In this document: piece after piece, positions 1 to 6,361 of the stretch
How positions within the stretch are numbered: position 1 is the first letter of the stretch
Layout: the number at the start of each line of letters is the position of its first letter
Notes under the pieces: generated by a model
The model's database searches: none
The model's input: the letters and a program-made list of their open reading frames with translations, nothing else
What the model was told of the DNA's origin: nothing
NCBI GenBank assembly: GCA_017853455.1
Contig: JAFMJM010000100.1
Coordinates: forward strand, 1-8,285
Length of the DNA stretch: 8,285 nucleotides
Source: Acidimicrobiia bacterium
Lineage (GTDB): Bacteria > Actinomycetota > Acidimicrobiia > IMCC26256 > PALSA-555
Reading direction: 5' to 3'
Program-made: the position numbers and the translations under genes

Positions 1-702
1 GTCGGCGCCGCGCAGCGGCGACACGGTCACCGCGGTGACGATCAGACCCACCTCGGCCAGGGCGGCGACCACCTCGTGGAGCACGGCGGCGTGCACCGCC
101 GGATCACGGACGATCCCGCCGCGTCCCACCCGGGCGCGGCCGGCCTCGAACTGCGGCTTGACCAGCAGCACCCACTCGGTGCGGTCGTGCCCGCACGCGG
201 CGAGCGCCCCGGCGACGGTCGCCAGGGAGATGAACGACAGGTCGGCGACCACCAGGTCGACCGGACCACCGAGGGCGGCGGCGTCGAGGGAGCGGACGTT
301 GGTCCGTTCGGCGACGACGACCCGCCGGTCCTGGCGGATCCGCCAGGCCAGCTGGCCCCGACCGACGTCGACGGCGTGGACCCGGGTCGCCCCGCGTTGG
401 AGCAGGCAGTCGGTGAAGCCACCGGTGGACGCCCCGGCGTCGAGGGCCACCAGCCCGGTCGGGTCGATCCCGAAGTCGTCGAGGGCGCCGGCCAGCTTCT
501 GCCCGCCCCGCGAGACGTACTGCGGACCGTCGCCGACGACCGCGATGGCGGTGCCGGCGTCGACCCGCCGGGCCACGGTGGTCACCGGCATCCCGCCGAC
601 GCGCACCTTCCCGTCGGCCACGAGCCGGGCCGCCCCGGTCCGGGAGTCGGCCAGTCCACGGCGCACGAGTTCGACGTCGAGGCGTCGCCTCACCACCGCC
701 AT
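1..702 (-). CDS. tlyA: TlyA-family rRNA 2'-O-methyltransferase (3' end beyond window)
   Basis: Predicted cytoplasmic S-adenosylmethionine-dependent methyltransferase that 2'-O-methylates rRNA cytidines. In mycobacteria TlyA modifies 16S C1409 and 23S C1920, and its loss gives capreomycin/viomycin resistance. The 234 visible codons have an S4 RNA-binding domain (residues 3-60, starting RRRLDVELVRRGL), the linker YVSRGGQKL (62-70), and a Rossmann/FtsJ-like domain with the SAM loop DAGASTGGFTD (88-98), VVADLSFIS (151-159) and LLVKPQFE (179-186). K69, D154 and K182 fall at the numbers I recall for the catalytic residues of M. tuberculosis TlyA; the fourth, E238, would lie just outside. The ATG is preceded by GGAG (708-711) at 5-nt spacing, and the N-terminus matches the family. 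About 30 C-terminal residues are missing, judged from the 268-residue Mycobacterium protein. It lies 103 nt downstream of the HAD gene. Whether it acts on both subunits (longer type) or only the large one cannot be settled without the C-terminus. Confidence 0.95.
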   Translation of the reverse strand, partial: MAVVRRRLDVELVRRGLADSRTGAARLVADGKVRVGGMPVTTVARRVDAGTAIAVVGDGPQYVSRGGQKLAGALDDFGIDPTGLVALDAGASTGGFTDCLLQRGATRVHAVDVGRGQLAWRIRQDRRVVVAERTNVRSLDAAALGGPVDLVVADLSFISLATVAGALAACGHDRTEWVLLVKPQFEAGRARVGRGGIVRDPAVHAAVLHEVVAALAEVGLIVTAVTVSPLRGAD

Positions 703-737
703 GGGCACTCCGGATCCTTTCGGGGCGTGGATCCCCC

Positions 738-743
738 ACAGTA
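738..743 (-). promoter_or_regulatory. possible -10 element upstream of tlyA
   Basis: On the minus strand this reads TACTGT, which fits the TAnnnT -10 pattern and would start transcription roughly 35 nt before the tlyA ATG. No convincing -35 is seen at the right distance. It offers a way for tlyA to be transcribed separately from the HAD gene, given the 103-nt gap, but a chance match is quite possible. Confidence 0.2.
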
Positions 744-755
744 CGCCCGGTACGG

Positions 756-779
756 CGCCCGGTGACGGCCGACCGGGCG
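756..779 (-). other. hairpin between the HAD gene and tlyA
   Basis: A perfect 8-bp inverted repeat, cgcccggt (756-763) with accgggcg (772-779), encloses an 8-nt loop. A second copy of the left arm at 744-751 could pair with the same right arm, giving mutually exclusive structures. It lies about 27 nt downstream of the HAD stop on the minus strand. There is no T-run after it, so it is not a classical intrinsic terminator. It may be a transcript-end or processing structure, or simply a by-product of high GC content. Confidence 0.3.
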
Positions 780-805
780 GTTCGTCCGGGTCGTCCCGTC
801 CGGGC

Positions 806-1597
806 TCAGGCGCCGAGGTGGTCGGCGATCCGGTCGGCCAGGGCGTCGAGATCGGCCCCCAGGAAGGGCGGGGGCGGGTCGGGCACGGGTTCCTCGCCGG
901 GCCCCGGGGTGTGCGACGCCACGCCGGACAGGACCAGGGCGAACGGCCACCCCAGGCGGTCGGCGAAGTCGCCGTCGGTGGTGGGCCGGTCCCCCACCAT
1001 CACTCCCCGGCGGCCGAGCCGCTGGTGGACCATCTCGGCGCTCGGTGCGAACGGCTTGCCCGCCACCTCGGGGTCCCGGCCGCCCGCGGTCCGCACGGCC
1101 GCGACCAGCGACCCGGCGCCGGGGAGCAGACCACCGGACACCGGATAGGTGGCGTCGAGGTTGGTGGCGACGAAGCGGGCACCGTCACGCACCGCGCGCG
1201 CCGTCCGCTCGAGCACGTCGTAGTCGAAGGCACGGTTGAGGCCGACGACCACGGCCTCGGCCGGCCCGTCGGTCACCGGTTCGAACCCGTTGGCCGTCAG
1301 CGCCTCGACGACCCCCGGGCCGCCGCACACCAGGACCCGGGCCCCCGGCTCGAGCGACGTCGTGAGCAGGTCGGCCGCCGCCAGGGCCGACGTCAGGACG
1401 TGCGCCGGATCGGCGTCGATCCCGCACCGGCCCAGCTTGGCCACCACGTCACCGACCGGATGGCTCGAGTTGTTCGACATGAACCCCACGAGGAGCCCGG
1501 CGGCGCGCATGCGCTCCACGGCGGCCGCGGCTCCCGGGACGGGCTCGTCGCCCCGCCAGATCACCCCGTCGAGGTCGCAGCAGACGACGCCGCTCAC
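806..1597 (-). CDS. HAD-IIA (NagD-like) sugar/glycerol-phosphate phosphatase
   Basis: Predicted cytoplasmic Mg2+-dependent phosphatase of the HAD superfamily, subfamily IIA. All four motifs are visible in 263 residues: motif I CDLDG with nucleophile D8 and acid/base D10; motif II SNNS (S41-S44); motif III lysine K181 in AGKPF; motif IV GDRPTTD with D203 and D208. The family signatures ATNLD (144-148) and LLPGAGSLVAAV (157-168) are also present. The segment between motifs II and III is the C2-type cap that sets substrate choice. At 263 residues it is short for the family; the Mycobacterium relative Rv1692, characterised as a glycerol-3-phosphate phosphatase, is about 350, the difference being mainly C-terminal. 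Residues 226-263 contain a proline-rich stretch. The start is GTG, overlapping the upstream TPR stop by 4 nt (GTGA), so translational coupling is expected. The phosphatase fold is clear; the substrate (glycerol phosphate, phosphoglycolate or another) is not. Confidence 0.9.
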   Translation of the reverse strand: MSGVVCCDLDGVIWRGDEPVPGAAAAVERMRAAGLLVGFMSNNSSHPVGDVVAKLGRCGIDADPAHVLTSALAAADLLTTSLEPGARVLVCGGPGVVEALTANGFEPVTDGPAEAVVVGLNRAFDYDVLERTARAVRDGARFVATNLDATYPVSGGLLPGAGSLVAAVRTAGGRDPEVAGKPFAPSAEMVHQRLGRRGVMVGDRPTTDGDFADRLGWPFALVLSGVASHTPGPGEEPVPDPPPPFLGADLDALADRIADHLGA

Positions 1598-1956
1598 GTC
1601 AACGCCGCCGCGACCCGGTCGAGGGCCTCGCGGTAGTCCGGGTCGGGCCGCATGGCGACGGCCAGGCGCAGATGCGCGCCGGCCGCCACGACGTCACCCC
1701 GGCGCAAGCGGCACAGGCCGAGCCCGTAGTGGGCGTAGTCGTTGACCGGGTCGAGTTCGACCGCCTTCGCGAACTCCGCCTCGGCCGCGGCCATCCGCCC
1801 CGTGGCGTAGTAGGCCCGGGCGAGCGCCTCCCGGACCGAGCCCTGCTCGGGCTCGAGGTCACGGGCCCGCTCGAGGGCGACCACCGCCCGGCGGGGGTCG
1901 TCGGCCAACATGGCACTGCCCTCCTGGAAGGCGACGAACGCCTCGTACTCCTGCAC
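1594..1956 (-). CDS. small tetratricopeptide-repeat protein
   Basis: A 120-residue protein made almost entirely of TPR helices, with no signal peptide or membrane segment. Three repeats can be read: residues 5-37, 39-72 (ALARAYYATGRMAAAEAEFAKAVELDP) and 73-105 (AHYGLGLCRLRRGDVVAAGAHLRLAVAMRPD), with the small/large residue spacing typical of TPRs. It is likely a protein-protein adaptor; nothing in the sequence names its partner. The start is GTG at 1956, supported by GGAGG (1963-1967) at 6-nt spacing. Its stop overlaps the GTG of the HAD phosphatase, so the two are probably made at linked rates. It reads away from the divergent DUF1015 gene and is the first gene of the block leading to tlyA. 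Confidence 0.85.
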   Translation of the reverse strand: MQEYEAFVAFQEGSAMLADDPRRAVVALERARDLEPEQGSVREALARAYYATGRMAAAEAEFAKAVELDPVNDYAHYGLGLCRLRRGDVVAAGAHLRLAVAMRPDPDYREALDRVAAALT

Positions 1957-1989
1957 CCCGATCCTCCCTCGGTCGTCGGCGCCCCACCC

Positions 1990-2020
1990 CGTCGGGTGGA
2001 CGGGCGCCCGGTACCCGACG
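1990..2020. promoter_or_regulatory. inverted repeat in divergent promoter region (inner)
   Basis: Arms cgtcgggt (1990-1997) and acccgacg (2013-2020) are a perfect 8-bp dyad. Inside them lies a 10-nt palindrome, cgggcgcccg (2001-2010). It sits between the divergent starts of the small TPR gene and the DUF1015 gene. The right arm overlaps the candidate -35 of the DUF1015 promoter. It could be an operator, or a hairpin in the leader of the TPR transcript. Confidence 0.45.
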
Positions 2021-2043
2021 CGCGGGCTTCGTCGTGGGACAAT
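2015..2043 (+). promoter_or_regulatory. candidate promoter for the DUF1015 gene
   Basis: A -35-like ccgacg (2015-2020, sharing GAC with the consensus) is followed after 17 nt by gacaat (2038-2043), a 4-of-6 match to TATAAT. Transcription would begin near 2050, about 23 nt before the GTG at 2073. This is consistent with the start chosen for the gene and would exclude the more upstream GTG at 2034. Assigned by eye. Confidence 0.3.
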
Positions 2044-2063
2044 CGGCCCTTCCCCACGACGAA
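2028..2063. promoter_or_regulatory. 11-bp inverted repeat flanking the candidate -10
   Basis: ttcgtcgtggg (2028-2038) and cccacgacgaa (2053-2063) are perfect reverse complements separated by 14 nt. Half-site centres are 25 nt apart, compatible with a dimeric regulator. The candidate -10 box of the DUF1015 promoter lies almost wholly in the spacer. The right arm abuts GAAAG (2061-2065), the only ribosome-binding-like sequence before the GTG at 2073. A DNA operator and an RNA hairpin are both possible. Confidence 0.5.
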
Positions 2064-2072
2064 AGTTGGCCC

Positions 2073-3278
2073 GTGCCCGCCTTCCAACCCTTCCGCGGCC
2101 TGCGTTACGCCTCGCTCACCGACGTCAGCGACGTCGCCGCCCCACCCTACGACGTCATCCACGACGACGAGCGCGAGGTGCTCGCCGCCCGCGACCCCCA
2201 CAACGCCGTGCAGCTGATCCTGCCCCACGACTCCGCGCACGGCGACCGCTACGAGACCGCCGCGGCCCTGCTCGACGGCTGGCGCACCGCCGGCGTCCTC
2301 GCTCCCGACGCCGACGCCGCCTTCTACGGCTACCGCATGTCCTTCACCGACGCGCACGGTCACGACCGGGTCACCCACGGCGTCATCGGCGCCCTCGGAC
2401 TACCCGACGGCGGGCCCGGGACCGGCGACATCCTCCCGCACGAGTGCACCATCCCGAAGCACCGCTCCGACCGCCTGTCGCTGCTCGCGTCCACCCGCAC
2501 CAACCTCGACCCGATCTGGGGGCTGACCCCGGCCCACGTCGCCCGGCTGGTGGGTGAGCCCGGGCCCGGTGCGCAGGAGGCGGTCGACGCCGCGGGCGTG
2601 CACCACACCGCCTGGGCCATCACCGACCCCGAGCGCGTCGCCGCCATCGCCGACGCCGTGGCCGCCGCACCGCTGGTCCTGGCCGACGGTCACCACCGCT
2701 TCGAGACCGCCTGTGCCTACCGGGCCGACCGGCCCGCCGACGACGCCGGGGCCGCCGCGATCATGACCCTGGTCGTCGAGCTGGCCGAGGAGGAGCTGTG
2801 GGTCGCCCCGATCCACCGCCTGGTCGCCGGGGCGCCCGACCTGCGCGGGCGCCTGGCCCACGCCTTCACCGTCGAACCCGTCGCCGCCGGGGTCGACGGC
2901 CTCGAGGACGCCATGGCCGCCGCCGGGGCCCTCGGCTTCGTCGACCGGGAGGGCGCGGCGCTGCTCCATCCCCGGGCCGACGTCGTGGCCGGGCCGCTCG
3001 AGGCCGAACCGCCCGAGGCCCGCGGCACCGACGCCGCCCTCTTCGAGAGCGTGGTGCTCCCGCTGCTGGCCGACGCCACGCTCGAGTTCCGTCACGACGC
3101 CGCGGCGCTCGCGGCCGCGGTCGACCGGGGTGACGCCGATGCGGTGATCCTGCTGCGTCCCGTGGCCGTCGCCGACATCCGGGCGGCGTCCTACGCCGGC
3201 GTGCGGATGCCCCAGAAGACCACGTTCTTCGCCCCCAAGCCGCGCACCGGCCTGGTGTTCCGCTCGCTCGACGACTGA
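2073..3278 (+). CDS. DUF1015 family protein
   Basis: A 401-residue soluble protein of the DUF1015 (COG4198-type) family, whose biochemical role I do not know. Visible family signatures are the N-terminal PFRGLRY (6-12), AAPPYDVI (22-29), the HE-x-T-x-PK...DRL segment around 127-135 followed by ASTRTNLDPIW, and the central ADGHHRFETA (204-213). The last has a HHR/E cluster that looks like a metal or phosphate site, which is inference. Length is usual for the family, and no signal peptide or transmembrane segment is seen. The GTG at 2073 is chosen because the family typically begins directly with the PFRG-like motif. A GTG at 2034 in the same frame would add 13 poorly conserved residues and lies upstream of the likely transcription start. 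The ribosome binding site is weak (GAAAG, 2061-2065). It is the only plus-strand gene, divergent from the small TPR gene and convergent with korB. Confidence 0.88.
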   Translation: MPAFQPFRGLRYASLTDVSDVAAPPYDVIHDDEREVLAARDPHNAVQLILPHDSAHGDRYETAAALLDGWRTAGVLAPDADAAFYGYRMSFTDAHGHDRVTHGVIGALGLPDGGPGTGDILPHECTIPKHRSDRLSLLASTRTNLDPIWGLTPAHVARLVGEPGPGAQEAVDAAGVHHTAWAITDPERVAAIADAVAAAPLVLADGHHRFETACAYRADRPADDAGAAAIMTLVVELAEEELWVAPIHRLVAGAPDLRGRLAHAFTVEPVAAGVDGLEDAMAAAGALGFVDREGAALLHPRADVVAGPLEAEPPEARGTDAALFESVVLPLLADATLEFRHDAAALAAAVDRGDADAVILLRPVAVADIRAASYAGVRMPQKTTFFAPKPRTGLVFRSLDD

Positions 3279-3282
3279 GACC

Positions 3283-3326
3283 GATCCGGTCGACCCGACC
3301 GGCGCGCGCCAGTCGGGTCGTGGATC
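3283..3326. terminator. probable bidirectional terminator between DUF1015 gene and korB
   Basis: The 46-nt convergent gap is almost all dyad. cgacccgac (3291-3299) pairs perfectly with gtcgggtcg (3312-3320) around a loop that contains the palindrome ggcgcgcgcc (3301-3310). An outer pair, gatcc (3283-3287) with ggatc (3322-3326), extends it into the korB stop codon. An alternative stem, ccggtcg (3286-3292) with cgaccgg (3296-3302), overlaps it. No T-tract is present on either strand, as is common for stem-only terminators of high-GC actinobacteria. The convergent arrangement supports this role. Confidence 0.6.
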
Positions 3327-4344
3327 AGTTGACGGTCCAGGTGCTCCCGGACGCGATGAGCTTCGCGAGATCGCCGGCGCCGTCGCGCTCCGACGCCAGG
3401 GCCAGCTGCTGCTGGCTCTGGACCTCGTAGACCGGACGGGCGACGTCGCGGAACACCCCCACCGGAGTGGGCATGCCCGGGTGCTCGGCGAGCCGGGAGA
3501 TGGCGAACGCCAGCGTCGGGTCGTAGCGGTGCTCGTCGTGGACGAGCAGCCGGTCCACCCCGACCTCGGCGACGTCGACGATGACGCACTCACCGAACTC
3601 GTTGAGGGCGACGCCCTTCTCACCCTCGGCGCCGAAGCGGATCGGCTCGCCGTGCTTCAGGTCGATGAGCATGTCGGCCCGCACGTCCTTCGCGGTGAGA
3701 CCCTCGAACGCGCCGTCGTTGAAGACGTTGCAGTTCTGGTAGATCTCGACGAAGGCCGCGCCCTCGTGCTCGTGGGCCCGCCGCAGGACGTCCATCATCA
3801 ACTTGCGGTCCATGTCGTGGGCGCGGGCGATGAAGGTCGCCTCGGCACCCAGCGCCAGCGACACCGGGTTGAACGGCTGGTCGATCGACCCGAAGGGCGA
3901 CGACTTCGTGATCTTGCCCTGCTCGCTGGTCGGCGAGTACTGACCCTTGGTCAGGCCGTAGATCTGGTTGTTGAACATCACGATCTTGAGCCCGACGTTG
4001 CGACGGAGCGCGTGGATCAGGTGGTTGCCACCGATCGAGAGCATGTCGCCGTCGCCGCCGATGACCCACACGTCGAGCTCGGGCCGGGCCAGCTTGACCC
4101 CGGTCGCCACGGCCGGCGCACGCCCGTGGATGCTGTGGATGCCGTAGGTCTCCATGTAGTAGGGGAACCGGGCGGCGCATCCGATGCCCGACACGAACAC
4201 CGTGTTCTCGGGCTGGATGCCCTGCTCCGCGAAGAGCAACTGCACCGCCGCGAGGATGGAGTAGTCCCCGCAGCCGGGGCACCAGCGGACCTCCTGGTCG
4301 GTCTGGTAGTCCTTGCGGGTGAAGGTGACGGCCTGCTCGCTCAT
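3325..4344 (-). CDS. korB: 2-oxoacid:ferredoxin oxidoreductase, beta subunit
   Basis: Thiamine-diphosphate- and [4Fe-4S]-binding subunit of a CoA-dependent 2-oxoacid:ferredoxin oxidoreductase, cytoplasmic and acting with KorA encoded just upstream. The 339 residues include WCPGCGDY (C22, C25), GIGCAARFPYYM (C56) and QNCNVFND (C205), the four cysteines expected to hold the cluster. They also include the thiamine-diphosphate/Mg motif GGDGDMLSIGG...FNNQIYGLTKGQYSPTS (G96 to S140). HSIHGRAPAVATGVKLA (70-86) is also typical. The beta subunit carries no ferredoxin-like extra domain, so an external ferredoxin must take the electrons; none is encoded in the window. The ATG is 2 nt after the korA stop, with GGAG inside the last korA codons about 11 nt upstream, indicating coupled translation. 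Closest remembered relative is Mycobacterium KorB (Rv2454c). 2-Oxoglutarate is the likely substrate, but pyruvate or a branched-chain 2-oxoacid cannot be excluded. Confidence 0.94.
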   Translation of the reverse strand: MSEQAVTFTRKDYQTDQEVRWCPGCGDYSILAAVQLLFAEQGIQPENTVFVSGIGCAARFPYYMETYGIHSIHGRAPAVATGVKLARPELDVWVIGGDGDMLSIGGNHLIHALRRNVGLKIVMFNNQIYGLTKGQYSPTSEQGKITKSSPFGSIDQPFNPVSLALGAEATFIARAHDMDRKLMMDVLRRAHEHEGAAFVEIYQNCNVFNDGAFEGLTAKDVRADMLIDLKHGEPIRFGAEGEKGVALNEFGECVIVDVAEVGVDRLLVHDEHRYDPTLAFAISRLAEHPGMPTPVGVFRDVARPVYEVQSQQQLALASERDGAGDLAKLIASGSTWTVN

Positions 4345-4346
4345 GG

Positions 4347-6254
4347 TCAGATCATCTCCAGGATGGCGTTCTCGATCTCGGAGGCCCGGAAGGGAAGTCC
4401 CTGGACCTTGGTGAGGCTCTTGGCGTCGACGAGGTACTCCGCCCGGACCAGCCGCGACAGCTGCCCGAGGTTCATCTCGGGGACCAGCACCTTCGGGTAG
4501 CGGGCCAGCACCTCACCGAGGTTCGCCGGGAACGGGTTGAGGTGGCGCAGGTGGGCGTGGGCGACCTTGTGGCCGGCCGCGCGGGCCTGTCGGACCGCCT
4601 GCTGGGCGACGCCCCAGGTGCTCCCCCAGCCGAGCACGAGCAGCTCCGCGCCGTCGGGGTCGTCGACCTCGACGGGAGCGATGTCGGCGGCGATGCCGGC
4701 GACCTTCGCCTGACGCAGGTGCATCATCGTCTCGTGGTTGACCGGGTCGTAGTTGACGTTCCCGGTGCCGTCCTGCTTCTCGATGCCCCCAACGCGGTGC
4801 ATGAGCCCCGGGGTGCCCGGCAACGCCCACGGGCGGGCGAGGGTCTCGGGGTCGCGCAGGTACGGCCAGTAGTCGTCGCCGTGGTTCGGCTCGGTCTGGA
4901 ACTCGACGCTGATCTCAGGGAGCGACTCGACGTCGGGGAGCAGCCAGGGCTCGGCACCGTTGGCGAGGTAGCCGTCGGTGAGGAGCAGGACCGGCGTGCG
5001 GTACTTGAGGGCGATGCGCGACGCCTCGATGGCGGCGTCGAAGCAGTCGCTCGGGGTCGCCGCGGCCACGATCGGCATCGGGGCCTCACCGTGGCGGCCG
5101 TACATGGCGAGCATGAGGTCGGCTTGCTCGGTCTTGGTGGGCAGCCCGGTCGACGGCCCGCCGCGCTGGACGTCGAGGACGACCATCGGCAGCTCGACCA
5201 TCACCGCGAGGCCCATCGCCTCGGACTTGAGGTCGACGCCAGGACCGCTCGTCCCGGTGACCGCCAGGTGACCGGCGAACGCCGCACCGATGGCCACGCC
5301 CGCCGCGGAGATCTCGTCCTCGCACTGCAGCGTGCGGACGCCGAAGTTCTTGTGCTTGGACAGCTCGTGGAGCACGTCGGAAGCCGGGGTGATCGGGTAC
5401 GACGCGTAGGTGACCGGCAGCTTCGAGAGGTAACCGGCGGCGACGAACCCGTAGGCCGTGGCGAGGTTCCCGGTGATCTGGCGGTAGGTGCCCGGCGCCA
5501 GGCTGGCCGGCGCGATCTCGTAGGGGTGCTCCCACAGCTCGGCGGTGTCGCCGAAGTTGTACCCGGCCTTGAACGCCGCCAGGTTGGCGCCGAGGACCAG
5601 CTCGCGCTTGGCGAACTGCTTCTCGATCCAGGCGATGGTCGGCTCGACCGGTCGCGTGTAGAGCCACGACAGCAGACCGAGGGCGAAGAAGTTCTTCGAG
5701 CGCTCGGCGTCGCGGGGCTTGACCCCGAGCTCCCGGGTCGCCTCGAGCGTCATCGACGTCATCGGCACCTGGATGACCCGGAACGCCGACAGCGAGCCGT
5801 CCTCGAGCGGGCTGGCCTGGTAACCGGCCTTCTCGAGGTTGCGCTCCTCGAAGGCGTCGGCGTTGACCAGCAGCGTGCCGCCCGGGGCGAGCTCACCGAT
5901 GTTGGCCTTGAGCGCCGCCGGGTTCATCGCGACGAGCACCGTCGGCAGGTCACCGGGGGTGAGGATGTCGTGGTCGGAGATCTGCACCTGGAACGACGAC
6001 ACACCGTTGACCGTGCCGGCGGGGGCGCGGATCTCGGCCGGGTAGTTGGGCAGCGTCTGCAGGTCGTTGCCGAAGGCGGCACTGACGTCGGTGAACCGGT
6101 CACCGGTGAGCTGCATGCCGTCGCCGGAGTCGCCAGCGAAGCGGATCACGACCTGCTTCAGCGGCTCGGGCTTGAGCGACGTGGAGTCGGGGGTCACTCG
6201 TCCTCGTTTCGTGTTCGCTGGACCTGACCCCGGGATTGGGGGCCGCGTGGGCAC
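4347..6254 (-). CDS. korA: 2-oxoacid:ferredoxin oxidoreductase, fused gamma-alpha subunit
   Basis: Partner of KorB in oxidative decarboxylation of a 2-oxoacid to the acyl-CoA. Domain order over 635 residues: an N-terminal gamma (POR-type) domain, about 35-230, with VVIRFAGDSGDGMQLTGDRF (35-54), LPNYPAEIRAPAGT (68-81) and MNPAALKANIGEL (110-122); the alpha pyrimidine-binding domain, about 262-430, with SYPITPAS (285-292), the conserved acids in QCEDEIS (310-316), TGTSGPGVDLKSE (333-345) and RGGPSTGLPTKTEQADL (364-380); and a C-terminal transketolase-C-like domain ending in HLRHLNPFP (568-576) and VPEMNLGQL. The gamma-alpha fusion is that of Mycobacterium KorA (Rv2455c). Two GTG starts compete. 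That at 6254 has GGAGG (6261-6265) at ideal 6-nt spacing. That at 6197 (19 codons shorter) has GAGGA (6201-6205) at only 3 nt but gives an N-terminus nearer family length. I keep the longer one with moderate certainty. It lies 107 nt after the SSB-like gene and 2 nt before korB. Confidence 0.94.
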   Translation of the reverse strand: MPTRPPIPGSGPANTKRGRVTPDSTSLKPEPLKQVVIRFAGDSGDGMQLTGDRFTDVSAAFGNDLQTLPNYPAEIRAPAGTVNGVSSFQVQISDHDILTPGDLPTVLVAMNPAALKANIGELAPGGTLLVNADAFEERNLEKAGYQASPLEDGSLSAFRVIQVPMTSMTLEATRELGVKPRDAERSKNFFALGLLSWLYTRPVEPTIAWIEKQFAKRELVLGANLAAFKAGYNFGDTAELWEHPYEIAPASLAPGTYRQITGNLATAYGFVAAGYLSKLPVTYASYPITPASDVLHELSKHKNFGVRTLQCEDEISAAGVAIGAAFAGHLAVTGTSGPGVDLKSEAMGLAVMVELPMVVLDVQRGGPSTGLPTKTEQADLMLAMYGRHGEAPMPIVAAATPSDCFDAAIEASRIALKYRTPVLLLTDGYLANGAEPWLLPDVESLPEISVEFQTEPNHGDDYWPYLRDPETLARPWALPGTPGLMHRVGGIEKQDGTGNVNYDPVNHETMMHLRQAKVAGIAADIAPVEVDDPDGAELLVLGWGSTWGVAQQAVRQARAAGHKVAHAHLRHLNPFPANLGEVLARYPKVLVPEMNLGQLSRLVRAEYLVDAKSLTKVQGLPFRASEIENAILEMI

Positions 6255-6287
6255 ACCCAGCCTCCGCCCGGCGTGCAGCCGTGTCTG

Positions 6288-6293
6288 AGTCTA
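6288..6293 (-). promoter_or_regulatory. possible -10 element upstream of korA
   Basis: The minus strand reads TAGACT (TAnnnT) in the least GC-rich stretch of this gap (6281-6300). Transcription would begin near 6281, some 27 nt before the GTG at 6254, leaving the GGAGG in the leader. No clear -35 is visible. If real, it would give korAB its own promoter rather than read-through from the SSB-like gene. Confidence 0.28.
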
Positions 6294-6331
6294 TGGCACC
6301 CCGACCCGCGATCCGGGACCCCGGGCGCGGA

Positions 6332-6351
6332 TCCGCCGCGCGCCGGGCGGA
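6332..6351 (-). other. hairpin after the SSB-like gene
   Basis: tccgcc (6332-6337) pairs with ggcgga (6346-6351) over an 8-nt loop, beginning 10 nt downstream of the SSB-like stop codon on the minus strand. A neighbouring pair, gatccg (6310-6315) with cggatc (6328-6333), overlaps it. Both are GC-rich stems without a T-tract. A stem-type terminator ahead of the korAB unit is possible, but short stems like these are common by chance at this base composition. Confidence 0.28.
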
Positions 6352-6361
6352 CCGGTGGACG

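Noticed and set aside
35..1636. 533-codon plus-strand frame opposite tlyA and the HAD gene
   Set aside because: Low-complexity arginine/alanine/proline translation typical of an antisense frame; the minus strand shows all TlyA and HAD motifs.
2039..2044. Divergent -10 for the small TPR gene (GATTGT on the minus strand)
   Set aside because: Only three of six consensus bases and no -35 partner; not enough to annotate.
2034..3278. DUF1015 gene starting at the GTG at 2034
   Set aside because: No ribosome binding site, adds 13 residues before the family's N-terminal PFRGLRY motif, and falls inside the left arm of the inverted repeat upstream of the likely transcription start.
3481..4500. 339-codon plus-strand frame opposite korB and the end of korA
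   Set aside because: Antisense shadow; spans two genuine genes and has no family resemblance.
4542..6227. 561-codon plus-strand frame opposite korA
   Set aside because: Long antisense frames are expected at this GC content; korA has clear domain motifs along the whole length and the plus frame has none.
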